Origin: Subtercola lobariae
GTDB lineage: Bacteria > Actinomycetota > Actinomycetes > Actinomycetales > Microbacteriaceae
Direction of reading: 5' to 3'
Assembly (NCBI RefSeq): GCF_014640255.1
Contig: NZ_BMGP01000001.1
Coordinates: 1-64,000 of the forward strand
DNA: 64,000 nt
Below are positions 8,068-16,833 of the stretch, piece by piece. Made by a program: the position numbers and the translations under genes. How positions within the stretch are numbered: position 1 is the stretch's first letter; the number at the start of each line of letters is the position of its first letter. A model generated the notes under the pieces. The model had not been told where the DNA came from. It saw only the letters and a program-made list of their open reading frames with translations, and made no database searches.

Positions 8068-8879
8068 AACTCGGCCGGCTCATTCGCCGTCTCGAGCGCA
8101 AGGTAGGTGACCCCGTCGACGGCGATGCGCCGCGTGCTGGCCGGCAGTATCGCCACGCCGAGGCCCATCGACACGAGAACCACGATGGTCGACAAGGTGT
8201 GCGCTTCTTGGCTGATGTCAGGAGCGAATCCCTCTGACCAGCACAGTTCGGTCACGTGCTGGTAGAGACCAGATCCGCTGATCTTCGGGGTGCAGATGAA
8301 CGACCGATCGCGCAGGTGGCTGACGCTCACTGAGGTGTGGCCGGCCAACACATCGGTGTCGGGCACCGCGACGATGAGGTGGTCGTCGGCGAGTTTCGAC
8401 AGCGTCACCGCAGGCAGAATGGGCCCGCGCGGCTTGTGCACGAGCCCCACCCCGAGTTCCCGGCTCGCCAGCGCGTTGATCTGGCTCATCGAATCCATCT
8501 CGACGAGCGAAACGTCGACGCCCGGAAACTGCCCGCGAAACTCGTGCATCGCCTGGGGCAGAGCCTCGAGCAGAAGCCCCGACTGAGTGAAGCCGATGCG
8601 CAGTTCGCCGGCTTCACCACGCGCCGCCTTACGCGTGTTCTGCATGGCACGTTCGGCCGAAGACAGGGTGAGCAGAGCTTCGGTGTAGAGCTCTCGGCCC
8701 GCCGCGGTGAGCTTCACATATTGACGGGTTCGCTCGAAAAGCTCTTCGCCGATTTCTTCTTCGAGCTGCTTGATCTGCAGACTCAGCGGCGGCTGGCTCA
8801 TGCGCAGGCGTTCGGCTGCTCGCCTGAAGTTCAGTTCTTCTGCCACGGCGACGAAGTACCTCAAATGACGCAGTTCCAT
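7980..8879 (-). CDS. LysR family transcriptional regulator
   Basis: 299 residues, the standard LysR length. The N-terminal helix-turn-helix is textbook: MELRHLRYFVAVAEELNFRR, then AAERLRMSQPPLSLQIKQLEEEIG. The effector domain (about 90-299) begins with GELRIGFTQSGLLLEALP. It is divergent from the sugar-type ABC operon that starts at 9060, 180 bases away, and probably activates it in response to the transported compound or an intermediate. It groups with regulators of aromatic or acid catabolism (CatR/BenM-like N-terminus), but the ligand is unknown. Confidence 0.93.
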   Translation of the reverse strand: MELRHLRYFVAVAEELNFRRAAERLRMSQPPLSLQIKQLEEEIGEELFERTRQYVKLTAAGRELYTEALLTLSSAERAMQNTRKAARGEAGELRIGFTQSGLLLEALPQAMHEFRGQFPGVDVSLVEMDSMSQINALASRELGVGLVHKPRGPILPAVTLSKLADDHLIVAVPDTDVLAGHTSVSVSHLRDRSFICTPKISGSGLYQHVTELCWSEGFAPDISQEAHTLSTIVVLVSMGLGVAILPASTRRIAVDGVTYLALETANEPAEFYVATSSLWSDFTADNFRRILLDSVAITA

Positions 8880-8897
8880 ATCGCGCTCCTCGCAGAC

Positions 8898-8916
8898 TGA
8901 TATGCAGAAGCTATCA
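8898..8916. promoter_or_regulatory. Candidate LysR-box between lysR and the ABC operon
   Basis: TGATA and TATCA at the two ends form a 5-bp inverted repeat with a 9-base spacer, containing the T-N11-A pattern known for LysR-type binding sites. It sits 18 bases upstream of the LysR start and within the 180-bp divergent promoter region, the expected place for an autoregulatory site. This rests on pattern only. Confidence 0.4.
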
Positions 8917-9059
8917 CGAGCAGCCTCAAACTAGTATTGGCGCCTTTGTTGAGTGTCACGCACACTGGGAGAACAGCGTCGGTGTGCAGCTTCACTGTAG
9001 ATCTTCTGCACACGACTCAGACCCGAGCATCCATTCAACGAAGAATAGAGAACCCTCTC

Positions 9060-10214
9060 ATGCCCCGATCGTCTCGAATAACAGCAGCCCTCGCCGTGGC
9101 CGCAGCAAGCCTCGTGGTGCTCGCCGGGTGCAGCTCGGCCAGCCAGGCCGCAGGCAACCCCACCGGCTCGGCGATGCCCGCGACCGCCGGAATCGCGGCT
9201 GCCACAAGCCAGCTCGCCGCCGCCGAGACCGCGCCCACCTTCACCGCGCCTGGCCCGGCCTTCGACGCCACCAAGGCCGCCGGCAAGCATGTCTTCTACA
9301 TTCCGAACACGAGCAACGTGCCCTTCGTCGTTTCGGTGCAGAAGGCCCTCTCGAGCGTTGCCACGACGGCCAATGTAAACCTCACGGTGTGGCCGACCAC
9401 CGGCAAATCGGCCGAGTGGGTGCAGGGCATCGAAACCGCCATTTCGCAGAAGGCCGACGCGATCATTCTCGGTGCGTCACCGGATGCCCTTGCCCCGCAA
9501 TTGGCTGAGGCCGCCGCCGCGCACATTCCCGTGATCGTGCTGCACCAGTACGACACGTCGATGAGCTTGCCGACGAACGTGACCGCGTTCGCCTTCGCGC
9601 CCTTCGTCTCGGCCGCGACACTGCTCGCCGACTACGCCATCACCAACACGAACGGTGCCGCCGACACCCTCGTCATCACCTCGAACGAACTCAAACCGTC
9701 TGCGCCCATGGCAGCAGCGGTCAGCAGCGAACTGAGCAGCAAATGCCCGGGCTGCAAGGTCACCGAACTGAACGTGGCATCAACCGACTGGGGCTCGAAG
9801 CTGCAGAGTTCGGTTCAGACTGCGCTCTTGCGCGACCCCAACATCAACGTCGTGATTCCGCTCTTCGACAGCTCGACGCAGTTCGTCAACGCGGCCATCG
9901 ACGCAGCGGGCAAGACGAGCAGCGTCAGCATCGCGACCTTCAACAACACGCCGTCGGTTCTCGATCAGATTCAGAAGGGCGGCGCTGTGAAGATGGATGT
10001 CGGCGAGAGCATCAACTGGATCGGCTACGCCGCCATGGACCAGGTCTTGCGTGTGCTCTCGGGCGTCGCGCCGCTCACAAACGAGGCCGCTCCGCTGCGC
10101 GTGTACACCCCCGACACCATCTCGGTTGTCGGAAGCCCGTCAGACAACGAAAAGGGTTACGACCAGTCGTATGTGAACGGCTACCTGACGCTCTGGGGTC
10201 TGGGCACGAAATGA
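9060..10214 (+). CDS. Sugar-type ABC transporter substrate-binding lipoprotein (RbsB-like)
   Basis: 384 residues. A signal peptide ends in the lipobox LAGC (Cys24), so the protein is lipid-anchored outside the membrane. The periplasmic-binding-protein fold of the RbsB/MglB class begins near HVFYIPNTSNVPFVVSVQKAL, and GIETAISQKADAIILGASPDALAPQL is the typical sugar-binding-family segment. The start at 9060 gives a proper signal peptide; a longer in-frame start at 8937 does not. It is the first gene of an importer operon (overlap ATGA with the ATPase gene). Ligand unknown; nearby lactonase and aldolase suggest a sugar acid or lactone. Confidence 0.9.
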   Translation: MPRSSRITAALAVAAASLVVLAGCSSASQAAGNPTGSAMPATAGIAAATSQLAAAETAPTFTAPGPAFDATKAAGKHVFYIPNTSNVPFVVSVQKALSSVATTANVNLTVWPTTGKSAEWVQGIETAISQKADAIILGASPDALAPQLAEAAAAHIPVIVLHQYDTSMSLPTNVTAFAFAPFVSAATLLADYAITNTNGAADTLVITSNELKPSAPMAAAVSSELSSKCPGCKVTELNVASTDWGSKLQSSVQTALLRDPNINVVIPLFDSSTQFVNAAIDAAGKTSSVSIATFNNTPSVLDQIQKGGAVKMDVGESINWIGYAAMDQVLRVLSGVAPLTNEAAPLRVYTPDTISVVGSPSDNEKGYDQSYVNGYLTLWGLGTK

Positions 10215-11890
10215 TCACCGAGTCGAAGGCCGCTGGCGGGGGTGATCGCTTGCTCGCCACCCCCGCCGTGCGGTTGCGCAACCTCTCGAAGACGTTCGGC
10301 ACGACCACCGTGCTTCACCAGCTCGACCTCGACATCGCCGCGGGCGAGACCCGCGGCCTCGTCGGTGAAAACGGGTCGGGCAAGTCGACGCTGATCAAGA
10401 TTCTCGCCGGGTTTCACCAGCCCGATCACGGCGCCGAAATCGAGATCGGCGAGACGCGGCTCGAGGGTGGCCTGACGCCGCTGCTCGCTCGCGAACTCGG
10501 CCTCACGTTTGTGCACCAAGACCTCGCGCTCGTCACATCGTTGTCGGTGTCAGACAACATGACCATGAACGCCCTGGCCGCGTCACCCTCGTGGCGCGTT
10601 TCACCGAAGGCCGAGCTGCGTGCCACCCAAACGCTGCTCGATTCGTACGAGCTGGGGGTGGATGCTCGCGCCGCCGTCTCGTCGCTCACTCAACTCCAGC
10701 GGGCGATGGTCGCGATCGTTCGAGCCATCGACGGAGTAAAACACTCGAGCAGCCAGGGCCAGTCGAGTCTGCTCGTACTCGACGAGCCCACGGTGTTTCT
10801 GCCGAAGACCGACCGAACACTCTTGTTCGACCTCGCCCGCCGCCACACAAACGCCGGCGGGTGCGTGCTCTTCGTCTCGCACGACCTCGAAGAGTGCCTC
10901 GAGGTGACCGACACCATCACGGTGCTGCGCGACGGCCGGCTGCAAGGCACTCTGGTGAGCAACGACAGCGATCGCGCCGACATCATTCGCATGATGGTGG
11001 GTAAAGAGCTGAATGTGGTCAGCCACCGTCGTGCGGTGACCCCGTCAGGCCTGGCGACCGCGGCCACCGCGTCGACCGCTTCTGCCGGGTCGGCTCCTGC
11101 GGCTCCGGATGCCCGCCCTTCAGCCCTGACCGTGCGCGAGTTGAGCGATCCGGCCGTACACGGCATCTCGTTCGACATCGCCCAGGGCGAAGTGGTCGGA
11201 CTCACCGGGCTGCTCGGTTCTGGCTTCGAAGAAGTGCCGTACCTGGTGGCCGGTGCAGGTCGTGGCGCCTCCGGAACGATCGCGGTGGCGGGCCGTGAAT
11301 TCAGAGCGCGCTCGCTTCGGCCGATCGACGCTATCGAGGCCGGCATCGCACTCATTCCCGGCGATCGTGCTCGCCAGGGCAGCGTCTCGTCGTTGAGTGT
11401 TCTCGACAACATCAGTGTGCAGAGTCTGCGCGCCAACAGGCGTCGATTCGTGATCGATTGGAAGGGCATCCGTGCCGCCAGCCAGCAACTGATCACCGAC
11501 TACGACGTCAGGCCGCCGAAGCTCGACGCCACCTACGGCACGCTCAGCGGCGGCAACCAGCAGAAGGTGATGCTGGCCAAGTGGATGCAGACCGGCCCAA
11601 AGGTGGTGCTGCTGCACGAACCGACGCAAGGAGTCGACATCGGCGCTCGTGAGCAGATCTTCGACATCGTGCGCGCGGGTGCCGATGCCGGGGCCGGGGT
11701 GCTCTGTGCTTCGGCCGACCAAGAACAGCTCGCACTGCTCTGCGACCGAGTGCTCGTCATGCGCGACGGCTCGATTGTCGCCGAGCTCGTCGGCGACGAC
11801 ATCACCAAGGCTGCGATTGCCAGCGCGAGCCTAGGCTCCGCACCCCGAAGTACTGATCGTTCTGATTCGCGAAAGGCGACGAGATCATGA
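10211..11890 (+). CDS. Sugar-type ABC transporter ATP-binding protein (RbsA/MglA class)
   Basis: 559 residues with two ATPase halves. The first half has Walker A GENGSGKST (about residue 57) and Walker B LLVLDEPT; its signature motif is degenerate (LTQLQRAMVA). The second half lacks a proper Walker A (GLLGSGFEE), normal for the class, but keeps the signature LSGGNQQKVMLAKWM and LLHEPTQGVDIGAR. A 35-residue Ala/Thr-rich linker joins them. The ATG overlaps the stop of the binding-protein gene. It drives import through the permease encoded next. Confidence 0.94.
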   Translation: MITESKAAGGGDRLLATPAVRLRNLSKTFGTTTVLHQLDLDIAAGETRGLVGENGSGKSTLIKILAGFHQPDHGAEIEIGETRLEGGLTPLLARELGLTFVHQDLALVTSLSVSDNMTMNALAASPSWRVSPKAELRATQTLLDSYELGVDARAAVSSLTQLQRAMVAIVRAIDGVKHSSSQGQSSLLVLDEPTVFLPKTDRTLLFDLARRHTNAGGCVLFVSHDLEECLEVTDTITVLRDGRLQGTLVSNDSDRADIIRMMVGKELNVVSHRRAVTPSGLATAATASTASAGSAPAAPDARPSALTVRELSDPAVHGISFDIAQGEVVGLTGLLGSGFEEVPYLVAGAGRGASGTIAVAGREFRARSLRPIDAIEAGIALIPGDRARQGSVSSLSVLDNISVQSLRANRRRFVIDWKGIRAASQQLITDYDVRPPKLDATYGTLSGGNQQKVMLAKWMQTGPKVVLLHEPTQGVDIGAREQIFDIVRAGADAGAGVLCASADQEQLALLCDRVLVMRDGSIVAELVGDDITKAAIASASLGSAPRSTDRSDSRKATRS

Positions 11891-12909
11891 CCGCTACCCC
11901 GATGAAACGCCCTCGAACGATTCAGCTCACGTCTGCGAAGACGCTCGGCGGCTGGAGCGAGAGGTACGGCCTCATTGTCATTTGGGCACTGCTGATTGCG
12001 GTGTTCTCGGTGATCGAAGGCCCGATCTTTCTGAGCGTGGCGAACTGGCAATCGATTCTGGGCAGTCAGTCGGTTCTGCTCCTGCTCGCCATCGGGCTGC
12101 TCGTACCCATGACCGCAGGTGACTACGACCTGTCGATAACGGGCGTGATGGGCATTTCGTCGATGACCGTGGCCATCTTGAACGTGCAAGGCGGCTGGCC
12201 CATCTGGCCGGCGGTTATCGCGGCCATCGTCGCAAGCTTGCTGGCGGGGCTGCTCAACGGAGCGATTGTCGTGGTGTTCGGGGTCGACCCGTTCATCTCG
12301 ACCCTCGGCACCGGGTCGGTGTTCTTGGGAATCATCTACTGGATCAGCGACTCCAACACGATCACCGGGGTCTCGTCTGATCTCACGGCGTGGGTGGTCG
12401 GGGGCAAGATTCTCGGCATTCCGCTGGCCTTCTATTACGGGGTGCTGGCCTGCGCCATCGTCTGGTTCGTCTTGAAATACACCGTCTTCGGGCGAGAGGT
12501 GCTATTCGTCGGCCGCAACAAGTCGCTTTCTCGGCTCGCGGGCATGAAGGTGGGTCGCCTGCGTTTTCTTGCTCTGACGATCTCGGCCGGAGTGGCCGGC
12601 ATCGCGGGAGTCGTTTACACGGGCACCACCGGATCAGCAGACCCCACGTCGTCGCAGTCGTTTCTGCTGCCCACCTTCGCAGCAGTGTTTCTCGGGGCGA
12701 CGGTGATTCAGAATCAGCGCTTCAATGCGTGGGGAACGCTCATCGCCGTCTACTTTCTTGTTACCGGAATCACCGGGCTGCAACTGCTCGGCGCCGACAG
12801 CTTCGTACAACCGCTCTTCTTCGGCGGTGCGTTGGTCATCTCCGTGGCACTCTCGCAGTTCTCCCGGCGCAAAGACGCCGCGAGCGCCGAGCGACTCGGC
12901 CACGGCTAG
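11887..12909 (+). CDS. Sugar-type ABC transporter permease (RbsC class)
   Basis: 340 residues with eight to ten hydrophobic helices. The EAA-like region of this class is visible (GREVLFVGRNKSLSRLAGMKVGRLRF) as is the early QSVLLLLAIGLLVPMTAGDYDLSI segment. ATGA overlap with the ATPase gene shows translational coupling. It completes a three-component importer. Confidence 0.93.
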   Translation: MTATPMKRPRTIQLTSAKTLGGWSERYGLIVIWALLIAVFSVIEGPIFLSVANWQSILGSQSVLLLLAIGLLVPMTAGDYDLSITGVMGISSMTVAILNVQGGWPIWPAVIAAIVASLLAGLLNGAIVVVFGVDPFISTLGTGSVFLGIIYWISDSNTITGVSSDLTAWVVGGKILGIPLAFYYGVLACAIVWFVLKYTVFGREVLFVGRNKSLSRLAGMKVGRLRFLALTISAGVAGIAGVVYTGTTGSADPTSSQSFLLPTFAAVFLGATVIQNQRFNAWGTLIAVYFLVTGITGLQLLGADSFVQPLFFGGALVISVALSQFSRRKDAASAERLGHG

Positions 12910-12910
12910 G

Positions 12911-13006
12911 CACGCAGCCACGCAGCCACGCAGCCACGCAGCCACGCAGCCACGCAGCCACGCAGCCACGCAGCCGCGCAGCCGCGTTGCCGCGCAGCCG
13001 CGCTGC
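12911..13006 (+). repeat. 8-bp tandem repeat array
   Basis: Eight perfect copies of CACGCAGC run from 12911 to 12974, then four diverged copies (CGCGCAGC, CGCGTTGC, CGCGCAGC, CGCGCTGC) to 13006. The array begins two bases after the permease stop and lies 58 bases before the next gene. Frames through it encode only repeated residues and start or end nowhere sensible, so I treat it as non-coding. Such arrays expand and contract by slipped pairing and might change expression of the downstream lactonase gene. Confidence 0.9.
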
Positions 13007-13064
13007 CGCTGCGCCTCGCGTTTCGTCTTCGACCCTCACTCTTCGCCTCTGAAAGGAACCACCC

Positions 13065-13979
13065 GTGTTCGGCGCCCCACCCAGTATCACCGCAACAACC
13101 ATCGCGACTCTGCCCGAGCGCTTTCACGTACCCGGCAGGGTCTCGGGCCGATACGAGTCTCGACCGTTCTATATCGAAGGGCCCTCCCTGGCACGAGGGG
13201 GAACCCTGTACTTCACCGACATTCCGGGAGGCCGCATCTTCAGCCTCACGCCCGGCGGTGAGATCGAACTCTTCATCGAATACGACGGCGAGCCGAATGG
13301 CACGAAAATCCACAGCGACGGCCGCATCTTCGTGGCCGACAACAAGCGCGGCATCATCGCCATCGATCCCGTCACCCGAGAAATCGAGACGATCGTCGAC
13401 CGGGTCGCCAACGAGCACCTGCGCGGGCCCAACGACCTCACGTTCGGGATGAACGGTGATCTCTATTTCACCGATCAAGGTAACAGCGACATTCTGCGAA
13501 GTCACGGGCGCGTGATTCGAGTTCGGGCGAACGGCGAGACCGCGATCATCCTCGAGAACATCCCGAGCCCCAACGGGCTCGTTCTGAGCCCCGACGAGAA
13601 GTTCTTGTATGTCGCGGTGACACGTACGAACGCCATCTGGAAGGCGCCGCTGACGGTGCCGCCCGGGTTGATTCCGACGGTGGCGGTGGGTACGACGGGT
13701 GTCTTCATCCAGATGTCTGGCGGCACCGGGCCCGATGGCATGGCGGTTGATGAAGCGGGCAACATCGTCATTGCGCACACGGGGCTGGGCAGCGCCTGGT
13801 TGTTCTCGCCCGTCGGTGAACCGCTGCTGCGCATCCACTCGAGCGCGGGGCTTTCTGTCTCGAACATGGTCTATGGCGGCGACGACAACCGCACGCTGTT
13901 CATCACCGAGTCGTCGACGGGGTCGATTATGACGGCAGAAATGCCGGTCGCTGGCCAGCGGCTGTACTCGCACCTGTGA
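13065..13979 (+). CDS. SMP-30/gluconolactonase-like beta-propeller hydrolase
   Basis: 304 residues beginning with GTG, AAAGGAA 8 bases ahead. The six-bladed propeller motifs of the SMP-30/gluconolactonase family are visible: FYIEGPSLARGGTLYFTDI (metal-ligand Glu), GPNDLTFGMNGDLYFTDQGN (Asn-Asp ligand), PSPNGLVLSPDEKFLYVAVT (Asn ligand) and GGTGPDGMAVDEAGNIVIAH (Asp). Such enzymes open sugar lactones using Ca2+ or Zn2+. There is no signal peptide, so it acts in the cytoplasm. It fits with an importer and an aldolase as part of a sugar-acid or lactone pathway. Confidence 0.9.
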   Translation: MFGAPPSITATTIATLPERFHVPGRVSGRYESRPFYIEGPSLARGGTLYFTDIPGGRIFSLTPGGEIELFIEYDGEPNGTKIHSDGRIFVADNKRGIIAIDPVTREIETIVDRVANEHLRGPNDLTFGMNGDLYFTDQGNSDILRSHGRVIRVRANGETAIILENIPSPNGLVLSPDEKFLYVAVTRTNAIWKAPLTVPPGLIPTVAVGTTGVFIQMSGGTGPDGMAVDEAGNIVIAHTGLGSAWLFSPVGEPLLRIHSSAGLSVSNMVYGGDDNRTLFITESSTGSIMTAEMPVAGQRLYSHL

Positions 13980-14018
13980 CCGTGATGATTTCGGCAATGC
14001 GACTCGAAAGGCTGTGAA

Positions 14019-14807
14019 ATGGCGATCTACCCCAACACCACGCTGCGAAAAATACTAGGCGGCGAGCTGACGCTCGGGTTCGGCGTTACCGCGCTGCGTG
14101 CATCCGTCGCTGTTCCGCTCGCGCACGCGGCCGGTTACGACTGGCTGGTGATCGACGCCGAACACGGCTCGATCTCGCTCGACGACATCGGGCTGATCAG
14201 CCTGGCTGCGCTTCCGCTCGGCATAACTCCCATCGTTCGCATCAACTTCAGTGCCCTCGACGAGGCGAGCCGTGCGCTCGACAACGGCGCCCAGGGCATC
14301 ATCATTCCATCGGTCGAATCGAAGGAGCAGGCAGAGGCGATCGTTTCGTCTTTGCGGTACCCGCCGCTCGGCCGCCGCAACTGGGGCGGAACCGCCCCGC
14401 AGTTCGGGTACCGCCCGCCGCCGTTGGCTGAAGCCGTCAGGCAGACAGAAGCCGAGACCCTCGTCATCGCGATGATCGAAAGCTCTGAGGGCGTGCGCAA
14501 CGTGCACGACATCGCCTCGGTCGAGGGAATCGATGCGCTCTTCGTCGGGGCGGCTGACCTGTCGCTGAACCTCGGCGTACCCGGCGGCTTCGGAGCACCC
14601 GCACTCGTCGCGGCGATCGACTCCGTCATCGCGGCGTGCGACCAGGCGCATAAGGTCTTCGGCTTCGGCGGCATCTACGACCGCACCTGGGCGGCCACCT
14701 ACCGCGAGCGCGGCGCCCGCCTCGTGGCCGCGGGCGCCGACCACGGTTTCGTGCTCGCCGGTGCCACCGAGCGGGCATCCTTTTTGCGCTCCCTCAGCAC
14801 CCCTTGA
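14019..14807 (+). CDS. HpcH/HpaI family aldolase
   Basis: 262 residues. Family motifs: YDWLVIDAEHGSISLDDIG, PIVRINFSALDEASRALDNGAQGIIIPSVES, MIESSEGV and DALFVGAADLSLNLG. These class II aldolases use a divalent metal to split 2-keto-3-deoxy acids or 4-hydroxy-2-oxo acids to pyruvate or glyoxylate plus an aldehyde. It is the last gene of the LysR-linked catabolic operon. A second member lies at 46729 in the other catabolic region, also behind a ribose-type importer. Confidence 0.9.
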   Translation: MAIYPNTTLRKILGGELTLGFGVTALRASVAVPLAHAAGYDWLVIDAEHGSISLDDIGLISLAALPLGITPIVRINFSALDEASRALDNGAQGIIIPSVESKEQAEAIVSSLRYPPLGRRNWGGTAPQFGYRPPPLAEAVRQTEAETLVIAMIESSEGVRNVHDIASVEGIDALFVGAADLSLNLGVPGGFGAPALVAAIDSVIAACDQAHKVFGFGGIYDRTWAATYRERGARLVAAGADHGFVLAGATERASFLRSLSTP

Positions 14808-14899
14808 TTCAGGTGGCCTGCTGGGGCACCGTCAAACAAGTTTGTGCGATTTCGTGATTCGTCGTTGATCTGAGACATTCCTTTATTGAGGGGGTGTAA

Positions 14900-15439
14900 A
14901 TGAGCGGCGCCGAAGCGACGGATGCGGAGCTCCTCGAACGCGCGGCCGCAGACGATCGATCTGCGCTGGCTTTGCTTCTTCGCCGCCATTCGGCCGCAGT
15001 ATCACGGTACGCGTGGGCGCTCGTGGGAAACCAAGCAGACGTCGAGGAAGTCGTGCAAGACACGTTTCTGACGTGTTGGCGCAAAGCCGGCGGAATTCTC
15101 TTGCCAGGCCAGTCAGTGCTTCCCTGGTTGCTGGTCACATGTCGGAACGTCTCGATGAATCTCAATCGGGCGCGATTCAGATATTCAACAGATCAACTTT
15201 CCGACGACATCCTCGTAACCGAACCCGATAACGACGCCAGACAACGGCTGCGTTGGGTGCTCGACGAGATTGCGAGGCTCACACCCACAGATCAGCGAGT
15301 AAGCGAGATGTGCCTCATCGAAGGGCGCAGCTACTCAGAGGCCGCAGACGAGCTCGGCATCAGCATCGGCGCAGTGAGACAACGAGTCTCACGATCGCGC
15401 GCGAGACTGCGAAGGGCGGTGACTGAAAATGAGGAATGA
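14900..15439 (+). CDS. ECF-type RNA polymerase sigma factor
   Basis: 179 residues. Region 2: DRSALALLLRRHSAAVSRYA and NQADVEEVVQDTFLTCWRKA; region 4: SEMCLIEGRSYSEAADELGISIGAVRQRVSRSRARLR. GAGGGGG lies just upstream of the ATG. It overlaps the next gene, a single-pass membrane protein, by 11 bases, the layout of a sigma / anti-sigma pair. The 92-bp gap before it is relatively AT-rich and may carry its own promoter. Confidence 0.93.
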   Translation: MSGAEATDAELLERAAADDRSALALLLRRHSAAVSRYAWALVGNQADVEEVVQDTFLTCWRKAGGILLPGQSVLPWLLVTCRNVSMNLNRARFRYSTDQLSDDILVTEPDNDARQRLRWVLDEIARLTPTDQRVSEMCLIEGRSYSEAADELGISIGAVRQRVSRSRARLRRAVTENEE

Positions 15440-16496
15440 ACCACCAGGCGGCGATGAGTTCGACCGGATGATCGATCGCATCGCGCACAATGTGCTCCGG
15501 AACGCCGAAGCCCACCCAGATCGGTCCGCTGATGTGCCACGTGCAATTCCGGTAGCAAGGCGTCGCTTCAGGCTGGGCGCGCTTGTGGTCGCTCTCCTTG
15601 TCGTGCTGGGTGTTGGTACTGCGGGCGGTGCGTTGGCGCTCGGATTTGGCTCCAGATTCTGGTCAGCCAGCGTGTCCACATCGACTGATACCCCGACCAA
15701 CTCGCCTGCGCCGACGCCTACGCCCACGCCACCACCGAGCACTCCCGTCCAGATGGTTCCGACCGTGAGTGTGCCGAATACGACCTTCACGGCGGTGGAA
15801 TGGGGTAGCGGCGTTAGCGCCAAACTCTCTGGTCTCGATGAGAACACTCAGTACTCTGTATCGATCGACTCCCGGTACAAGGGTGAGACGAAAACGGCGG
15901 GTGGTTATTTCTCCCTGTTCAGTACACCTGTCAACGTCACAACAAATGCTGCAGGTGAAGCGACCATCACGTGGACACCTGATACCTTCCCGCAGAACTA
16001 CACTGACAGCGGCGAAAGTGGCTTTCTGTTGGGAGCGTACGTTCGTGTTGACCCGACGGGCGGCCCTGTCGTGGATTCGTCGCCTCAGGGTTTTGCCGAC
16101 CCGATCGCCCTGAGTAATCCATTGCAGATTCAGTTTCTCCCGTTTGATCAGGTGACGTTCAGTGCCCAGGCTTGTATCGAGCCAGATCAGCTCCTGACGA
16201 GCGCCCCCGGTATGCGGGTCACCCTCAGCGGACTCGTTCCGCGCGAATGGGTCGCCGTCACCTCTCATCAGACGGGTGGCCCGAGCAGTTTCGGTTTCGC
16301 AGGTTATGGTCATGCTGATGACTCAGGTCAAGCCGTGATCATCCTCCACGGGAGCTTCCCCGACTACCCCGTCTCGCCATCCAACGCAATCGCACCAGGA
16401 GAGTGGCAACTTGTTTGGGGCGGCAACTACCGCGTCGCACCGCCGCCGGGTACGCTCGGCCCGGCAACTCCAATCCAGATAGGCAACTGCCCCTGA
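15429..16496 (+). CDS. Membrane protein with duplicated extracellular beta domain, possible anti-sigma factor
   Basis: 355 residues. Cytoplasmic residues 1-45 (DEFDRMIDRIAHNVLRNAEAHPD, helical) could bind a sigma factor. One TM helix lies at about 48-75, followed by a Thr/Pro-rich stalk (about 80-105) and two related Ig-like beta domains: one around SAKLSGLDENTQYSVSI ... NAAGEATITW, the other around RVTLSGLVPREWVAVTS ... DDSGQAVIIL. The overlap with the ECF sigma gene and the single-pass layout suggest an anti-sigma that senses something outside. It lacks a zinc-binding ZAS motif, so this role is inference. Confidence 0.72.
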   Translation: MRNEPPGGDEFDRMIDRIAHNVLRNAEAHPDRSADVPRAIPVARRRFRLGALVVALLVVLGVGTAGGALALGFGSRFWSASVSTSTDTPTNSPAPTPTPTPPPSTPVQMVPTVSVPNTTFTAVEWGSGVSAKLSGLDENTQYSVSIDSRYKGETKTAGGYFSLFSTPVNVTTNAAGEATITWTPDTFPQNYTDSGESGFLLGAYVRVDPTGGPVVDSSPQGFADPIALSNPLQIQFLPFDQVTFSAQACIEPDQLLTSAPGMRVTLSGLVPREWVAVTSHQTGGPSSFGFAGYGHADDSGQAVIILHGSFPDYPVSPSNAIAPGEWQLVWGGNYRVAPPPGTLGPATPIQIGNCP

Positions 16497-16543
16497 ACGA
16501 AGCTGGCGACGGCGGATAGACAAACTTCGCATTTACTGGATCG

Positions 16544-16567
16544 AGTGGTACATTATTCAGTACCACT
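16544..16567. promoter_or_regulatory. Palindromic operator of the yefM-yoeB operon
   Basis: AGTGGTAC (16544-16551) and GTACCACT (16560-16567) are perfect inverted arms around an 8-base AT-rich centre that also resembles a -10 box. The ribosome binding site AGGAGG and the antitoxin ATG follow directly. Antitoxins of the YefM family repress their own promoter through a palindrome, so this is the expected operator. Confidence 0.7.
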
Positions 16568-16581
16568 AACAGGAGGCGGTT

Positions 16582-16833
16582 ATGTCTGCGATTTCGGCGA
16601 CCGACGCTCGCAAAGGTTTGTTCGGGCTCATTCAGAAGGTCAACGACGATCACACCGCGGTCGAAGTTGTTTCGCGGCACGGCAACGTGGTGATTTTGTC
16701 GAAAGACGATTACGACGCCATGACCGAGACCGCTTATCTGCTGCGTAACCCGGCGAACGCCGAGCGGTTGCTTGCGGCGATTGAACGGGCTCGTCGCGGC
16801 GAGTTCGAGCACGACGACGTGCTTGGCGCGTGA
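16582..16833 (+). CDS. yefM: YefM/Phd-type antitoxin
   Basis: 83 residues with the YefM signature: SAISATDARKGLFGLIQKVNDD, VVSRHGNVVILSKDDYDAMTET, AYLLRNPANAERLLAAIER. The N-terminal half binds DNA at the palindrome just upstream; the acidic C-terminus binds and neutralises the toxin. AGGAGG precedes the ATG by 5 bases. It overlaps the toxin gene by 4 bases. Confidence 0.95.
   Translation: MSAISATDARKGLFGLIQKVNDDHTAVEVVSRHGNVVILSKDDYDAMTETAYLLRNPANAERLLAAIERARRGEFEHDDVLGA

Noticed and set aside
12634-12969. Minus-strand frames with repeated Ala-Trp-Leu-Arg-Gly-Cys units, also the long frame to 13997
   Set aside because: These are the 8-bp repeat read as protein plus antisense of the permease and SMP-30 genes.
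14833-14844. Short palindrome CAAAC-AA-GTTTG before the ECF sigma gene at 14900
   Set aside because: Five-base arms are too short to separate from chance and ECF promoters do not need such a site.
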